64,000 nt of DNA from Arthrobacter sp. ISL-85 (GTDB taxonomy: Bacteria; Actinomycetota; Actinomycetes; Actinomycetales; Micrococcaceae): contig NZ_JAGGPQ010000024.1 of assembly GCF_018613675.1 (NCBI RefSeq), positions 124,001-188,000 on the forward strand. Direction: 5' to 3'. The notes under the pieces were generated by a model that was given only the letters and a program-made list of their open reading frames with translations, ran no database searches and was not told the origin of the DNA. Positions 9,834 to 18,828 of the stretch are shown here, one piece after another (position 1 is the first letter of the stretch; each line of letters begins with the position of its first letter). The translations under genes were made by a program, and so were the position numbers.

Positions 9834-11188
9834 GCCCCCACGCTTTCCTTACCTGTTGCCGGCCGTGTCTTCGCTGTACCGGCGAGGGACGGGTCCACGG
9901 GCTCCGCAGCGACCTTGCCGATGATCATGTCGTGCAGCGGCTGGAAGCTGCCACCGTGGCCGCCGACACCGAACTCGTAGGCAGTCTCGGCATGGAGGCT
10001 GAGGTCCGCGCCGGCGATCTCCTGGCGCTCCGAGATGCGGAAGCCCAGTATTTTGTGGATGGGGTAGGCGATGATCAGGGTCATGAGAGCCGTGAAGGCA
10101 ACCGAGAACAGGGCGGCCAGAACCTGGGCGACGAGCTGGGTGGCGCCACCGCCGTACAGCAGGCCCGCAGCTCCCTGGGTGGGAGTGGCGAGGAAGCCGA
10201 TGGCGACAGTACCGATCACACCCGAGACGAGGTGGACGCCCACAACATCCAGGGAATCGTCGTAGCCGAGTTTGAATTTCAAGCCGACTGCCAGTGCCGA
10301 GGCGATACCGGCGACGATGCCCAGGGCAATCGCGCCGAGCGGGGAGACGTTGGCACAGGCCGGGGTGATGGCGACAAGTCCGGCAACAACGCCGGAGGCG
10401 GCGCCCAGGGAAGTGGGGTGCCCGTCCCGGATCCGTTCGACAGCCAACCAGCCCAGCATGGCGGCCGCCGGTGCTGCCAGGGTGTTGATCCAGATCAAGC
10501 CGGCCTGCTCAACCGTAGCAGCAGCTCCGGCGTTGAAGCCGAACCAGCCGAACCAAAGGATGGCTGCGCCAAGCATCACGAACGGGATGTTGTGGGGGCG
10601 GTGGTTCGGGTCCTTACCGAAGCCCTTCCTGTTTCCGATGATGAGCACCAGCACCAGGCCAGCCACACCGGCGTTGATGTGGACCACGGTGCCACCGGCG
10701 AAGTCGATGACCGGAGCGAATGTCTGGCCGAACCAGCCGTCCTTCGAGAACAGGCCTCCGCCCCAAACCATGAACGCCAACGGCGCGTACACCAGCGTTG
10801 CCCAGATAGGGGTGAAGATGACCCAGGCCGAGAACTTTGCCCGGTCTGCGACGGCGCCGGAAATCAGTGCAACCGTGATGATGGCGAAGGTTGCGGCATA
10901 GCCCACCTTCAACAGATCTGCCGGGTCCGTGAAGTTGTGCAGCCCAAAGTGGCTGAACGGGTTGGCGAAGATCTGGTAGAAGTTGTCCTCGTTGCTCGTG
11001 GACATCGACGCACCCCACAGCACCCAAATGATGCCGACCGTTCCAATGGCCACGAAGCTCATCATCATCATGTTCAGTGCCGATTTGGCGCGCGTCATGC
11101 CGCCATAAAAGAATGCCAGGCCCGGGGTCATGAACAGCACGAGGGCTGAAGCCACCAGGAGCCAAACGAGACCTGCGGTGAGTTCCAT
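9830..11188 (-). CDS. amtB: ammonium transporter AmtB
   Basis: This is a trimeric membrane channel for ammonium. The 452-residue protein begins with a hydrophobic segment (LVWLLVASALVLFMTPGLAF) and the signature FFYGGMTRAKSALNMM, and carries about 11 membrane segments. FAGGTVVHINAGVAGLV includes a pore His, and GVHLVSGVIGTVAIGF supplies the second. The C-terminal tail (about 390-452) is cytosolic and longer than usual. amtB is the first gene of an operon with glnK. Upstream lies an 11-bp-periodic set of GlnR-like half-sites, which fits nitrogen-starvation control. Confidence 0.96.
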   Translation of the reverse strand: MELTAGLVWLLVASALVLFMTPGLAFFYGGMTRAKSALNMMMMSFVAIGTVGIIWVLWGASMSTSNEDNFYQIFANPFSHFGLHNFTDPADLLKVGYAATFAIITVALISGAVADRAKFSAWVIFTPIWATLVYAPLAFMVWGGGLFSKDGWFGQTFAPVIDFAGGTVVHINAGVAGLVLVLIIGNRKGFGKDPNHRPHNIPFVMLGAAILWFGWFGFNAGAAATVEQAGLIWINTLAAPAAAMLGWLAVERIRDGHPTSLGAASGVVAGLVAITPACANVSPLGAIALGIVAGIASALAVGLKFKLGYDDSLDVVGVHLVSGVIGTVAIGFLATPTQGAAGLLYGGGATQLVAQVLAALFSVAFTALMTLIIAYPIHKILGFRISERQEIAGADLSLHAETAYEFGVGGHGGSFQPLHDMIIGKVAAEPVDPSLAGTAKTRPATGKESVGA

Positions 11189-11272
11189 GGCCTACGTCCT
11201 CTCTTGCTTTTGGTGCGGACTGGTCCGCCTGCCAACGCCATTTGCGTCCTGTAATGAGTTTGTGGGCGGCGT

Positions 11273-11363
11273 GTTTCGCACGCGGAGGATTTAGATTGCC
11301 GCCCTGTTACAAGAACCTCTAGGAAGTAAATGGTGCATATCGGGCTTGTTACGGTTATGTTTC
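11273..11363 (-). promoter_or_regulatory. GlnR-like operator region upstream of amtB-glnK
   Basis: Read on the minus strand, GTAAC (11306-11310), GCAAT (11295-11299), CCTCC (11284-11288) and GAAAC (11273-11277) are each separated by exactly six bases. This matches the a1-b1-a2-b2 layout of actinobacterial GlnR boxes (gTnAc-n6-GaAAc), with a poor third half-site. A second pair, GAAAC-n6-GTAAC, lies at 11348-11363. The region separates amtB from the divergent MFS gene. Binding is inferred. Confidence 0.5.
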
Positions 11364-11412
11364 CTCACCCGCGCAGCCAGTTGGCTCCCTTTCCAGCAAG
11401 GACTCCTGCACC

Positions 11413-12654
11413 ATGACGGCACCACCCCGCGCAAGCGGCGCCACTTCGAGGTTTTTGGCCCGGCTCAAGCCGCAGCGGGAGAAACTCCCCCGTGACATCA
11501 AGGTGATGCTGGCCGCGGCGTTCCTCATCGCGCTTGGCTTCGGGCTTGTTGCGCCGGTATTGCCGCAGTTCGCGGCAACCTTTGGGGTGGGGAACACGGA
11601 GGCATCTGCCATCGTGGCGATCTTCGCCTTCATGCGGCTGGTTTTCGCCCCTGCCGGCGGCGCCCTGATCGGCAGGCGCGGCGAGCGTCCCGTCTATGTG
11701 GCCGGGCTCCTGATCGTGGCGCTGTCCACAGCAGCGTGCGCCTTTGCCCAGGACTACTGGCAGCTGCTGGTCTTCCGCGGCCTCGGCGGGGCGGGTTCGG
11801 TGATGTTCACCGTGGCATCAATGGCCCTGGTGGTCCGGCTGGCGCCGCCCAAGAGCAGGGGCCGGGTTTCGGGAGCCTACGCGTCGGCCTTCCTGATCGG
11901 AAATGTGTGCGGTCCAATCGTGGGCGGTCTGTTGGCGGGGTTTGGCCTGCGGGTCCCGTTCCTTGCCTATGCCGCCGCACTGCTGGTGGCCGCATTCGTG
12001 GTCCAGACCCAGCTGAGCCACCAGCGCCGGGGTGCCGGGGAGGTACCGGACCGGGCACCGGACATGCGGTTTGGCGAAGCCCTGGCTGCCGGAACGTACC
12101 GGTCTGCGCTCATCTCCAGCTTCGCCAACGGGTGGGCCACCTTTGGCGTCCGGATGGCAACGGTGCCGCTGTTCGCCGCGGCGGCCTTCGGAGCAGGCCC
12201 GCAGGCGGCCGGCCTAGCACTGGCAGTTTTCGCTGCGGGCAACGCGGCCGCCCTGGCGTTCTCAGGGCGGCTGGCGGACTCCCTGGGCCGCAAGCCGATG
12301 ATGATCTCGGGCCTGCTGGTAGCGGCCCTGTCCACCGCAGCCATCGGCATTACCTCCGACCTGCCCTGGTTCCTGGCGGCGTCCACGCTCGCCGGCGTCG
12401 GGTCCGGCCTTTTCGGTCCGGCCCAGCAGGCCGCCGTCGCGGATGTCATTGGCAACGGACGCTCAGGGGGCAAGGTGCTGGCTGTGTACCAAATGACGTC
12501 CGACGTCGGCGCGATCGTTGGGCCGCTCGTGGCGGGTATGCTCGCCGACGGGCTGGGTTTCGGCTGGGCTTTTGGAGTGACCGGGGGAATCATGCTCGTC
12601 GCTGCCGCCGGCTGGCTGCCTACCCGCGAGACACTGCGAACGGCCGGCCCCTAG
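11413..12654 (+). CDS. MFS transporter
   Basis: A 413-residue major facilitator superfamily permease. Twelve hydrophobic segments are readable, the first at about 30-50 (VMLAAAFLIALGFGLVAPVL). The loop 2-3 motif reads ALIGRRGERP, and the equivalent in the second half is SGRLADSLGRKPMM. TYRSALISSFANGWATFGVR begins the second half after a cytosolic loop. The ATG follows AAGGA by ten bases. It resembles drug-efflux MFS proteins, but its substrate cannot be inferred. It is divergent from amtB, with the GlnR-like sites between them, and convergent with ftsY, only 26 bases away. Confidence 0.87.
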   Translation: MTAPPRASGATSRFLARLKPQREKLPRDIKVMLAAAFLIALGFGLVAPVLPQFAATFGVGNTEASAIVAIFAFMRLVFAPAGGALIGRRGERPVYVAGLLIVALSTAACAFAQDYWQLLVFRGLGGAGSVMFTVASMALVVRLAPPKSRGRVSGAYASAFLIGNVCGPIVGGLLAGFGLRVPFLAYAAALLVAAFVVQTQLSHQRRGAGEVPDRAPDMRFGEALAAGTYRSALISSFANGWATFGVRMATVPLFAAAAFGAGPQAAGLALAVFAAGNAAALAFSGRLADSLGRKPMMISGLLVAALSTAAIGITSDLPWFLAASTLAGVGSGLFGPAQQAAVADVIGNGRSGGKVLAVYQMTSDVGAIVGPLVAGMLADGLGFGWAFGVTGGIMLVAAAGWLPTRETLRTAGP

Positions 12655-12680
12655 GCTGCGGTGCAGGCCGGAATCGCCGG

Positions 12681-13886
12681 TCAGTTGAGCAGGGCGTCGA
12701 CAAAGCCTTCGGCATCGAAGGGGGCGAGATCGTCGGCGCCTTCGCCCAGCCCGATGAGTTTGACGGGTACCCCCAGGGTTTTCTGGATGGCGACGACGAT
12801 GCCGCCCTTGGCGGTTCCGTCCAGTTTGGTCAGGACGATGCCGGTGATGTTGACCACCTCGGAGAAGACCCTGGCCTGGTTCAGGCCGTTCTGGCCGGTG
12901 GTGGCATCCAGCACCAGCAGGACCTCGTCCACCTCGGCCAGCTTTTCCACCACGCGCTTGACCTTGCCCAGTTCGTCCATCAGGCCCACCTTGTTCTGCA
13001 GGCGTCCGGCGGTGTCGATCATAACGACGTCCACTTCCTGCTCGATGCCCGCCTTCACGGCCTCGTAGGCGACCGAGGCGGGGTCAGCACCGTCGATATC
13101 CGATTTCACGGTAGGGACGCCCACACGCTGGCCCCAGGTGGCCAACTGCTCGGCGGCAGCAGCGCGGAAGGTGTCGGCGGCGCCAAGCAGGACGTCCTTG
13201 TCCTCGGCCACCAGCACGCGCGCCAGCTTGCCCACGGTGGTTGTCTTGCCCACGCCGTTCACGCCTACAACCATCATGACGGCGGGCTTGTCGGCATGGC
13301 GCTGGACGTTGAGGCTGCGGTCCATGCTGGGGTCCACGAGCTTGATGAGTTCTTCGCGGAGCATGGTCTTGACGTGCTCCGGGGTCCGCGTGCCCAGTAC
13401 CTTGACGCGCTCCCGCAGAGCGTCCACCAGTTGCATGGTGGGTTCGGTTCCCAGGTCCGCGAGCAGGAGGGTTTCCTCCACTTCGTCCCAGACGCTCTCG
13501 TCGATCCGGTCGCTGGACAGCAGCGCCAGCAGGCCCTTGCCCATGATGTTGTTGGAGCGGGCCAGCCGTTCACGGAGCCGGGTAAGGCGTCCCGCGACAG
13601 GGAGCGGGGTTTCGACGGGGATGGTTTCCAGTCCCGCGGCATTGTCCGGAACGGTGGTGGTGTCCAGCCCTTCGAGGTCAATGCCCCCGGGGGCCTGGCG
13701 CTCGATGGTGCCGTCCTTGTCCGCTACGGCGGTGCTGCCCCCGGAGCGGACCTCCGGATCGTTGGCATCCCGTGTACCCGGGTACCGGGTGATGTTCCTC
13801 CGCGTCTTGAGCAGGACCGGAATCAGGCCGCCGATGACCACCAGCGCAGCAAGGATGGACAGGACAATGGGAAGGATGTCATTCAC
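12681..13886 (-). CDS. ftsY: signal recognition particle receptor FtsY
   Basis: This is the SRP receptor GTPase, which delivers ribosome-nascent chain complexes to SecYEG. The 401-residue protein has one membrane segment at about 5-27 (LPIVLSILAALVVIGGLIPV). A charged linker leads into the N domain (about 95-190). The G domain P-loop GVNGVGKTT is at 208-216, followed by DTFRAAAAEQL, DTAGRLQN and TKLDGTAKGG. The membrane-anchored N-terminus is typical of Gram-positive actinobacteria, which replace the long acidic A domain with a true TM helix. It lies downstream of smc on the same strand, 104 bases apart. Confidence 0.97.
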   Translation of the reverse strand: MNDILPIVLSILAALVVIGGLIPVLLKTRRNITRYPGTRDANDPEVRSGGSTAVADKDGTIERQAPGGIDLEGLDTTTVPDNAAGLETIPVETPLPVAGRLTRLRERLARSNNIMGKGLLALLSSDRIDESVWDEVEETLLLADLGTEPTMQLVDALRERVKVLGTRTPEHVKTMLREELIKLVDPSMDRSLNVQRHADKPAVMMVVGVNGVGKTTTVGKLARVLVAEDKDVLLGAADTFRAAAAEQLATWGQRVGVPTVKSDIDGADPASVAYEAVKAGIEQEVDVVMIDTAGRLQNKVGLMDELGKVKRVVEKLAEVDEVLLVLDATTGQNGLNQARVFSEVVNITGIVLTKLDGTAKGGIVVAIQKTLGVPVKLIGLGEGADDLAPFDAEGFVDALLN

Positions 13887-13990
13887 TCCCCTAGCTTCTC
13901 ACAATCGGCCTTTCCGGTTCCGGCGGCCATCAGGCAGCTGACCTCCCCCTTTAGCTGCCCGCGCGCTGTTGCGACACCACCGGGCCGTTG

Positions 13991-16900
13991 CTACACCTCC
14001 GCGCCCAGGCGCTGGCTGATGACGGTGGAGACGCCGTCGCCCCTCATGGTGACGCCGTACAGCGCGTCCGCCACTTCCATGGTCCGCTTCTGGTGCGTGA
14101 TGACGATGAGCTGGCTGGATTCCCGGAGTTCTTCGAAGATGGTGATCAGCCGGCCCAGGTTGGTGTCATCCAGTGCCGCCTCCACCTCGTCCATGACGTA
14201 GAACGGTGAAGGCCGCGCTTTGAAGATGGCCACCAGCAGTGCCACCGCCGTCAGGGAGCGCTCGCCGCCGGAAAGCAGTGACAGCCGCTTGATCTTCTTG
14301 CCCGCAGGGCGGGCCTCCACTTCGATGCCTGTGGTGAGCATGTCCGCAGGATCGGTCAGGACCAGGCGGCCCTCGCCGCCGGGAAAGAGCCGCTCGAAAA
14401 CCCGGATGAACTGGGCCTGGGTATCCTCGAATGCTTCGGCGAAGACCCGCTGGACCCGGTCATCCACTTCCTTGATGATGTCCAGCAGGTCCCGCCGGCT
14501 GGCTTTCAGGTCCTCGAGCTGGGTGCTGAGGAACTGGTGCCGCTCCTCCAGTGCCGCGAACTCCTCCAGCGCCAGGGGGTTAACCTTGCCCAGGCTCGCG
14601 AGATCGCGCTCGGCCTTCCGCAGCCGCTTCTCCTGCTCCTGCCGGACATAGGGCTTACCTTCCCTGATCTCCTCCCCGCCGGCGTCGACGGGCGCACGCA
14701 GGGCCGCCCATTTGTCGCCGGTTTCCTCCGCCGGAACGGGAACCGGGACATGCGGGCCAAACTCGTTGACCAGCGCCTCGGGAGTAATGCCCAGCTCGTC
14801 CACCGAACGGGTTTCCACCGCCTCGATCCTGGCCCGCTGCTGGGCCCGGGCGAGTTCGTCCCGGTGCACGGTGTCGGTGAGCTGGGCCAGTTCCCGGGCC
14901 AGGGCATCGTTGGCTTCCCGGATCTCCCGCAGCCCGCGGTCGCGCAGCTCGCGGTTCTCCTCGGCCAGGTCCCGTTCGTGCCGGGCAAGGTCCACGGAGA
15001 CGTCCACATAGCCAAGAGCCAGTTCCACCCCCGCGGACACGGCGGCCGCCCGCCTGGCCTGGATGCGGCGGCGCCGGGCACGCTCCGCCGCCTCCTCACG
15101 GGCCCGGCGTTCTGTGGCGGCGGCGCGTTCCAGGGACGCCACCCTGTTGCGGGTGGCCACCAGCTGCTCTTCGGCACTGCGCAGGGACAACCTGGCCTCC
15201 ACCTCGGCTGCCCGGGCGGCGGACGCCGCACGGGCAAGGGAGTCGCGCTGCTCCGTTGAAGGCTCTTCCTCCGCCGGTGCTTCCTGCGCGGCCGCCAAGC
15301 GGGCGGCGACGGCGGCGAGCGCTTCTTCCTCAGCCGCGACGTTTCCTTCGGCCCTGGCCAGGGATGCTGCCAACCGTTCGCTCTCGCCAACGGCGCTGCG
15401 CAGGACAGAGTTCAGGTGGCCCAGGCGTTCGGCCACAGCGGCGAGGCGGGCATCGGATTCGTGCAGCTTCTCGAGCGCAGCGTCGGCTTCCTCCTGTGCC
15501 TCCGCGCGCCGGGCTTCGGCGGCGGCCAGGGCGAACCTGTTCCGCTCCAGGTCCGCGGTGACCGCGGACAGTCCGCGGCCGGCCTCGTCCACTGCCGCCT
15601 GCACCTCAAGGAGGGACGGCGCCTTGGCAGAGCCGCCGGTGGCGGAGACGGCTGTGAAGACGTCCCCCTCGCGGGTGACGGCCGTCAGGCCAGGCAACGA
15701 GGCCACGAGCGCTGCGGCGGCGTCGATACCAGGGACGATCACGGTCCGGGACAGCAGATGGCGGACCAGGACCATGTGCCCCGCAGGCCCGCCGACAAGA
15801 TCGGCGGCCCACTGCGCGCCGTCGGGCAGCGGCACATCCTCCGCGTCGCCCCGGTGGTCAGCTGCCGCCGATGCGAGGAGCAGCGAGGCCCTCCCGGCGT
15901 CGTCGTCCTTGAGCCGCCGCAGCACCGCGCCTGCAGCATCCCCGTCCTCAACAAGCACTGCCTCGGCTGCCTCCCCCAAAGCAGCGGCGATGGCGGCCTG
16001 GTACCCGCCCTGGACGGTGATTCCGGCAGCAAGGCTCTCCTGCACTCCCGGGAGCCCGGACTCCAGCACATGCCTGGCGCCGTCCTTGCGGTCAAGGCCG
16101 AGCTTCAGGGCCTCCAGGCGGGCGGCGAGTGCGTCCCGCTTGCGGACCCCCTCGTTGACGGCCGCTTTGAGGTCCGCGATCTCCCGAAGCACCGCGTCCA
16201 GGACGTCGCTGGCGGCCTCATAATCGGCGTCAAGGGATTCCTCCCCCTCCTCAACACCGGCCACCTGGTTTTCCAGCGCGGTGAATTCGGCCTGGGCACG
16301 GGCACGGCGTTCAGTTCCGGCGGCAAGGGATTCGCGCAGCCGTCCCAGTTCCGCCTGCGCGGACTCCACCCGGGACCTGGCCGCCGCAACCTGGCCGGCC
16401 AGCCGCGCCAGGCCTTCCCGCCGGTCGGCTGCGGCACGGAGCTGCGCGGTGAGCCGCTGGTCCTCGGCCAGCGCCGCCCGCTCCGCTTCCGCCTTCGCCC
16501 CGCTGGCCGCATCCAGGGTGCCCCGCCTCGCCTGGATGTCCTGCTCGAGTTCAGCTACTTCCTGCCGCACCCTGGCTGCCTGGCGCTCCAGCTGTTCCGG
16601 GTCCCGGCCTGAGGACGGCGCCGCATCGTCCGAACCCAGCAGGCGGCTCCGTTCGGTGGCCAGCGAGCCGAGCGAGCGAAGCCGTTCACGTGCCGTGGAC
16701 AACCGGTACCAGGTGTCCCGGGCGGCATTGAGCCGGGGCGTGGCTTCGGCAGCCAGTTGCTCCAGCGCTGCCTGCTGCCTGCGCCCGGCTTCAAGGTCCT
16801 GCTCGACGGCGGTACGCCGGGCCTTGAGCGCGGCTTCGTCCGCCACGTCCTGCTCCAGTGCCTGCTGCAGCTGGACGAGGTCATCGGCGAGCAGGCGGGC

Positions 16901-17578
16901 GCGGGCGTCCCGCACGTCGAACTGGACCCGCTGGGCGCGGCGCGCCACCTCGGCCTGCTTCCCAAGGGGCGTGAGCTGCCGGCGGATCTCTCCGGTGAGG
17001 TCAGTGAGGCGCTGGAGGTTGGCCTGCATGGCTTCCAGCTTCCGTACCGTCCGCTCCTTGCGCCGGCGATGCTTGAGGATCCCCGCCGCTTCCTCGATGA
17101 AGCCGCGGCGGTCCTCGGGCGTGGCGTGCAGCACGCGGTCCAGCTGGCCCTGGCCCACGATGACGTGCATTTCCCGGCCAAGCCCGGAATCGGAGAGCAG
17201 TTCCTGGATGTCCAGCAGCCTGCAGCCGGCACCATTGATGGCGTATTCGGAGCCGCCCGTCCGGAACAGTGTCCGGGAAATGGTGACTTCGCTGTACTCG
17301 ATGGGGAGGGCGCCATCGGTGTTGTCGATGGTCAGCGAAACGTGGGCGCGGCCCAGCGGTGGGCGCCCGGACGTCCCGGCGAAAATGACGTCCTCCATCT
17401 TGCCGCCGCGTAGGGTTTTGGCCCCTTGCTCACCCATGACCCAAGCGAGGGCGTCCACCACGTTGGACTTGCCGGATCCGTTGGGACCCACCACGGCGGT
17501 GACGCCGGGTTCGAAGTCGAAGGTGGTGGCGGACGCAAAGGACTTGAACCCCCGGACGGTGAGGCTTTTGAGGTGCAA
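13991..17578 (-). CDS. smc: chromosome segregation protein SMC
   Basis: This is the condensin SMC ATPase for chromosome compaction and segregation, about 1195 residues. The head begins HLKSLTVRGFKSFASATTF with the Walker A GPNGSGKSN at 31-39. Two long Ala/Glu/Arg-rich coiled coils flank a hinge at roughly 500-650 (contains GIDAAAALVASLPGLTAVTR). The C-terminal head carries the ABC signature LSLLSGGERSLTAVALL and Walker B FYVMDEVEAALDDTN. A TTG start at 17578 has AGGAG 12 bases upstream and gives the family N-terminus; an in-frame GTG at 17611 lacks such a site. It precedes ftsY. The ole cluster separates it from mutM. Confidence 0.96.
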   Translation of the reverse strand: MHLKSLTVRGFKSFASATTFDFEPGVTAVVGPNGSGKSNVVDALAWVMGEQGAKTLRGGKMEDVIFAGTSGRPPLGRAHVSLTIDNTDGALPIEYSEVTISRTLFRTGGSEYAINGAGCRLLDIQELLSDSGLGREMHVIVGQGQLDRVLHATPEDRRGFIEEAAGILKHRRRKERTVRKLEAMQANLQRLTDLTGEIRRQLTPLGKQAEVARRAQRVQFDVRDARARLLADDLVQLQQALEQDVADEAALKARRTAVEQDLEAGRRQQAALEQLAAEATPRLNAARDTWYRLSTARERLRSLGSLATERSRLLGSDDAAPSSGRDPEQLERQAARVRQEVAELEQDIQARRGTLDAASGAKAEAERAALAEDQRLTAQLRAAADRREGLARLAGQVAAARSRVESAQAELGRLRESLAAGTERRARAQAEFTALENQVAGVEEGEESLDADYEAASDVLDAVLREIADLKAAVNEGVRKRDALAARLEALKLGLDRKDGARHVLESGLPGVQESLAAGITVQGGYQAAIAAALGEAAEAVLVEDGDAAGAVLRRLKDDDAGRASLLLASAAADHRGDAEDVPLPDGAQWAADLVGGPAGHMVLVRHLLSRTVIVPGIDAAAALVASLPGLTAVTREGDVFTAVSATGGSAKAPSLLEVQAAVDEAGRGLSAVTADLERNRFALAAAEARRAEAQEEADAALEKLHESDARLAAVAERLGHLNSVLRSAVGESERLAASLARAEGNVAAEEEALAAVAARLAAAQEAPAEEEPSTEQRDSLARAASAARAAEVEARLSLRSAEEQLVATRNRVASLERAAATERRAREEAAERARRRRIQARRAAAVSAGVELALGYVDVSVDLARHERDLAEENRELRDRGLREIREANDALARELAQLTDTVHRDELARAQQRARIEAVETRSVDELGITPEALVNEFGPHVPVPVPAEETGDKWAALRAPVDAGGEEIREGKPYVRQEQEKRLRKAERDLASLGKVNPLALEEFAALEERHQFLSTQLEDLKASRRDLLDIIKEVDDRVQRVFAEAFEDTQAQFIRVFERLFPGGEGRLVLTDPADMLTTGIEVEARPAGKKIKRLSLLSGGERSLTAVALLVAIFKARPSPFYVMDEVEAALDDTNLGRLITIFEELRESSQLIVITHQKRTMEVADALYGVTMRGDGVSTVISQRLGAEV

Positions 17579-17805
17579 GGCTTTTCTGGTCTCCTGGAGC
17601 GGGTAGGGCACTTTGCTGGAACCGGCTCACTACAATCTACTGCGCAGGACCGACAATTCCCGGCAGCAGCACCCGGGAACCGACGGGCGCTGCGGGTGGA
17701 TATGCATGTTCCCGCAGTACAAAGGCATAGTTAAGCTCTTGAGCCTGCGCATATGTGGGTACAGTCACCGCAGGAATGCGGGACGAAAACGAAGAGGGGC
17801 TTGAA

Positions 17806-18828
17806 TTGGCAGGTAATGCGACCTTCCGCCACAGCAACACAGCGCTGCTCTCGGTGAGCAGCGTCGAGGCTCCCAGGATTGTGAGCTCCACGGAATTTGA
17901 CCGCCGGCTGGCATCAACCCTGCAGCGCCTCAAGTTTCCGCCGCGGCTGCTTGAGCGCGTGGCAGGCATTACGCACCGCCGCTGGTGGGCTGCCGGAACA
18001 TCCTTTGACGATGCTGCGGTGGAGGCCGGTGCCAAGGCCCTGGCCGAGGCGGGAATCGAAGCGTCCGATGTCGGCCTGCTCATCAACACGTCGGTGACGC
18101 GGCGCAACCTCGAGCCCTCCGTAGCGGTGAAGATCCACCACAGCCTCAGCCTGCCGTCGTCGGCCATGAACTTCGATCTTGCCAACGCCTGCCTGGGATT
18201 CGTGAACGCCCTGACCCTTGCAGCCAACATGATCGACTCCGGACAGATCCGGTACGCCGTCATTGTCAACGGCGAGGACGCCCAGCTGACCCAGGAGGCC
18301 ACCTTGGCCCGGCTGCAGCGGCCCGAGACAACGCGCGATGACTTCAACCGGGAGTTCGCCACACTGACCCTGGGGTCAGGGGCAGCCGCAGCCGTCCTGG
18401 GCCCCGCGGATGACCACCCCGGAGCGCACCGGATAGTGGGCGGTGTAATGCGTGCCGGCACCGAGCACCACGAGTTGTGCGTGGGCGGCATCGACGGCAT
18501 GAACACCGACACGAAGGGACTGCTCGACGGCGGCCTGCAGCTGGTGGTCGAGGCCTGGCAGGAAGCCCAGCCCGAATGGGACTGGGCAGCTATGGACCGC
18601 TACGTCACGCACCAGGTAAGCAACGCCTACACCCAGGCCATCATCGATGCGATCGACCTGGACCCGGACAAGGTGCCCATCACCTTCCCGCACTGGGGCA
18701 ACGTGGGGCCGGCATCACTTCCCATGACGCTCGCCGCCGAATCGCAGTCCCTGGGAAGCGGGGACCGGGTGCTGTGCATGGGCGTCGGGTCCGGCCTGAA
18801 CACCGCCATGCTGGAAATCGTTTGGTGA
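17806..18828 (+). CDS. oleA: OleA-type acyl-CoA condensing enzyme (long-chain olefin biosynthesis)
   Basis: OleA, a thiolase-fold enzyme, condenses two fatty acyl-CoAs head to head into a beta-keto acid. The protein is 340 residues from a TTG start preceded by GAGGGG with a six-base gap. Active-site residues can be placed. Cys129 is in DLANACLGFV, the His is in YVTHQVSNAY, and the Asn is in HWGNVGPAS. The Glu in RRNLEPSVAV is probably the residue that reaches into the partner active site. This distinguishes it from FabH, as does the downstream ole gene order. The stop overlaps the next start in GTGA, giving coupled translation. Long-chain alkenes are the known product in Micrococcus. Confidence 0.92.
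   Translation: MAGNATFRHSNTALLSVSSVEAPRIVSSTEFDRRLASTLQRLKFPPRLLERVAGITHRRWWAAGTSFDDAAVEAGAKALAEAGIEASDVGLLINTSVTRRNLEPSVAVKIHHSLSLPSSAMNFDLANACLGFVNALTLAANMIDSGQIRYAVIVNGEDAQLTQEATLARLQRPETTRDDFNREFATLTLGSGAAAAVLGPADDHPGAHRIVGGVMRAGTEHHELCVGGIDGMNTDTKGLLDGGLQLVVEAWQEAQPEWDWAAMDRYVTHQVSNAYTQAIIDAIDLDPDKVPITFPHWGNVGPASLPMTLAAESQSLGSGDRVLCMGVGSGLNTAMLEIVW

Noticed and set aside
11736..14201. A long plus-strand open frame across the MFS gene and the ftsY antisense strand
   Set aside because: It is an artefact of GC-rich coding: it overlaps two well-identified genes and has no recognisable domain.
15063..17606. Several long plus-strand frames opposite smc
   Set aside because: They run antisense to the SMC coiled coil, are rich in Ser/Arg/Ala, and match no family.
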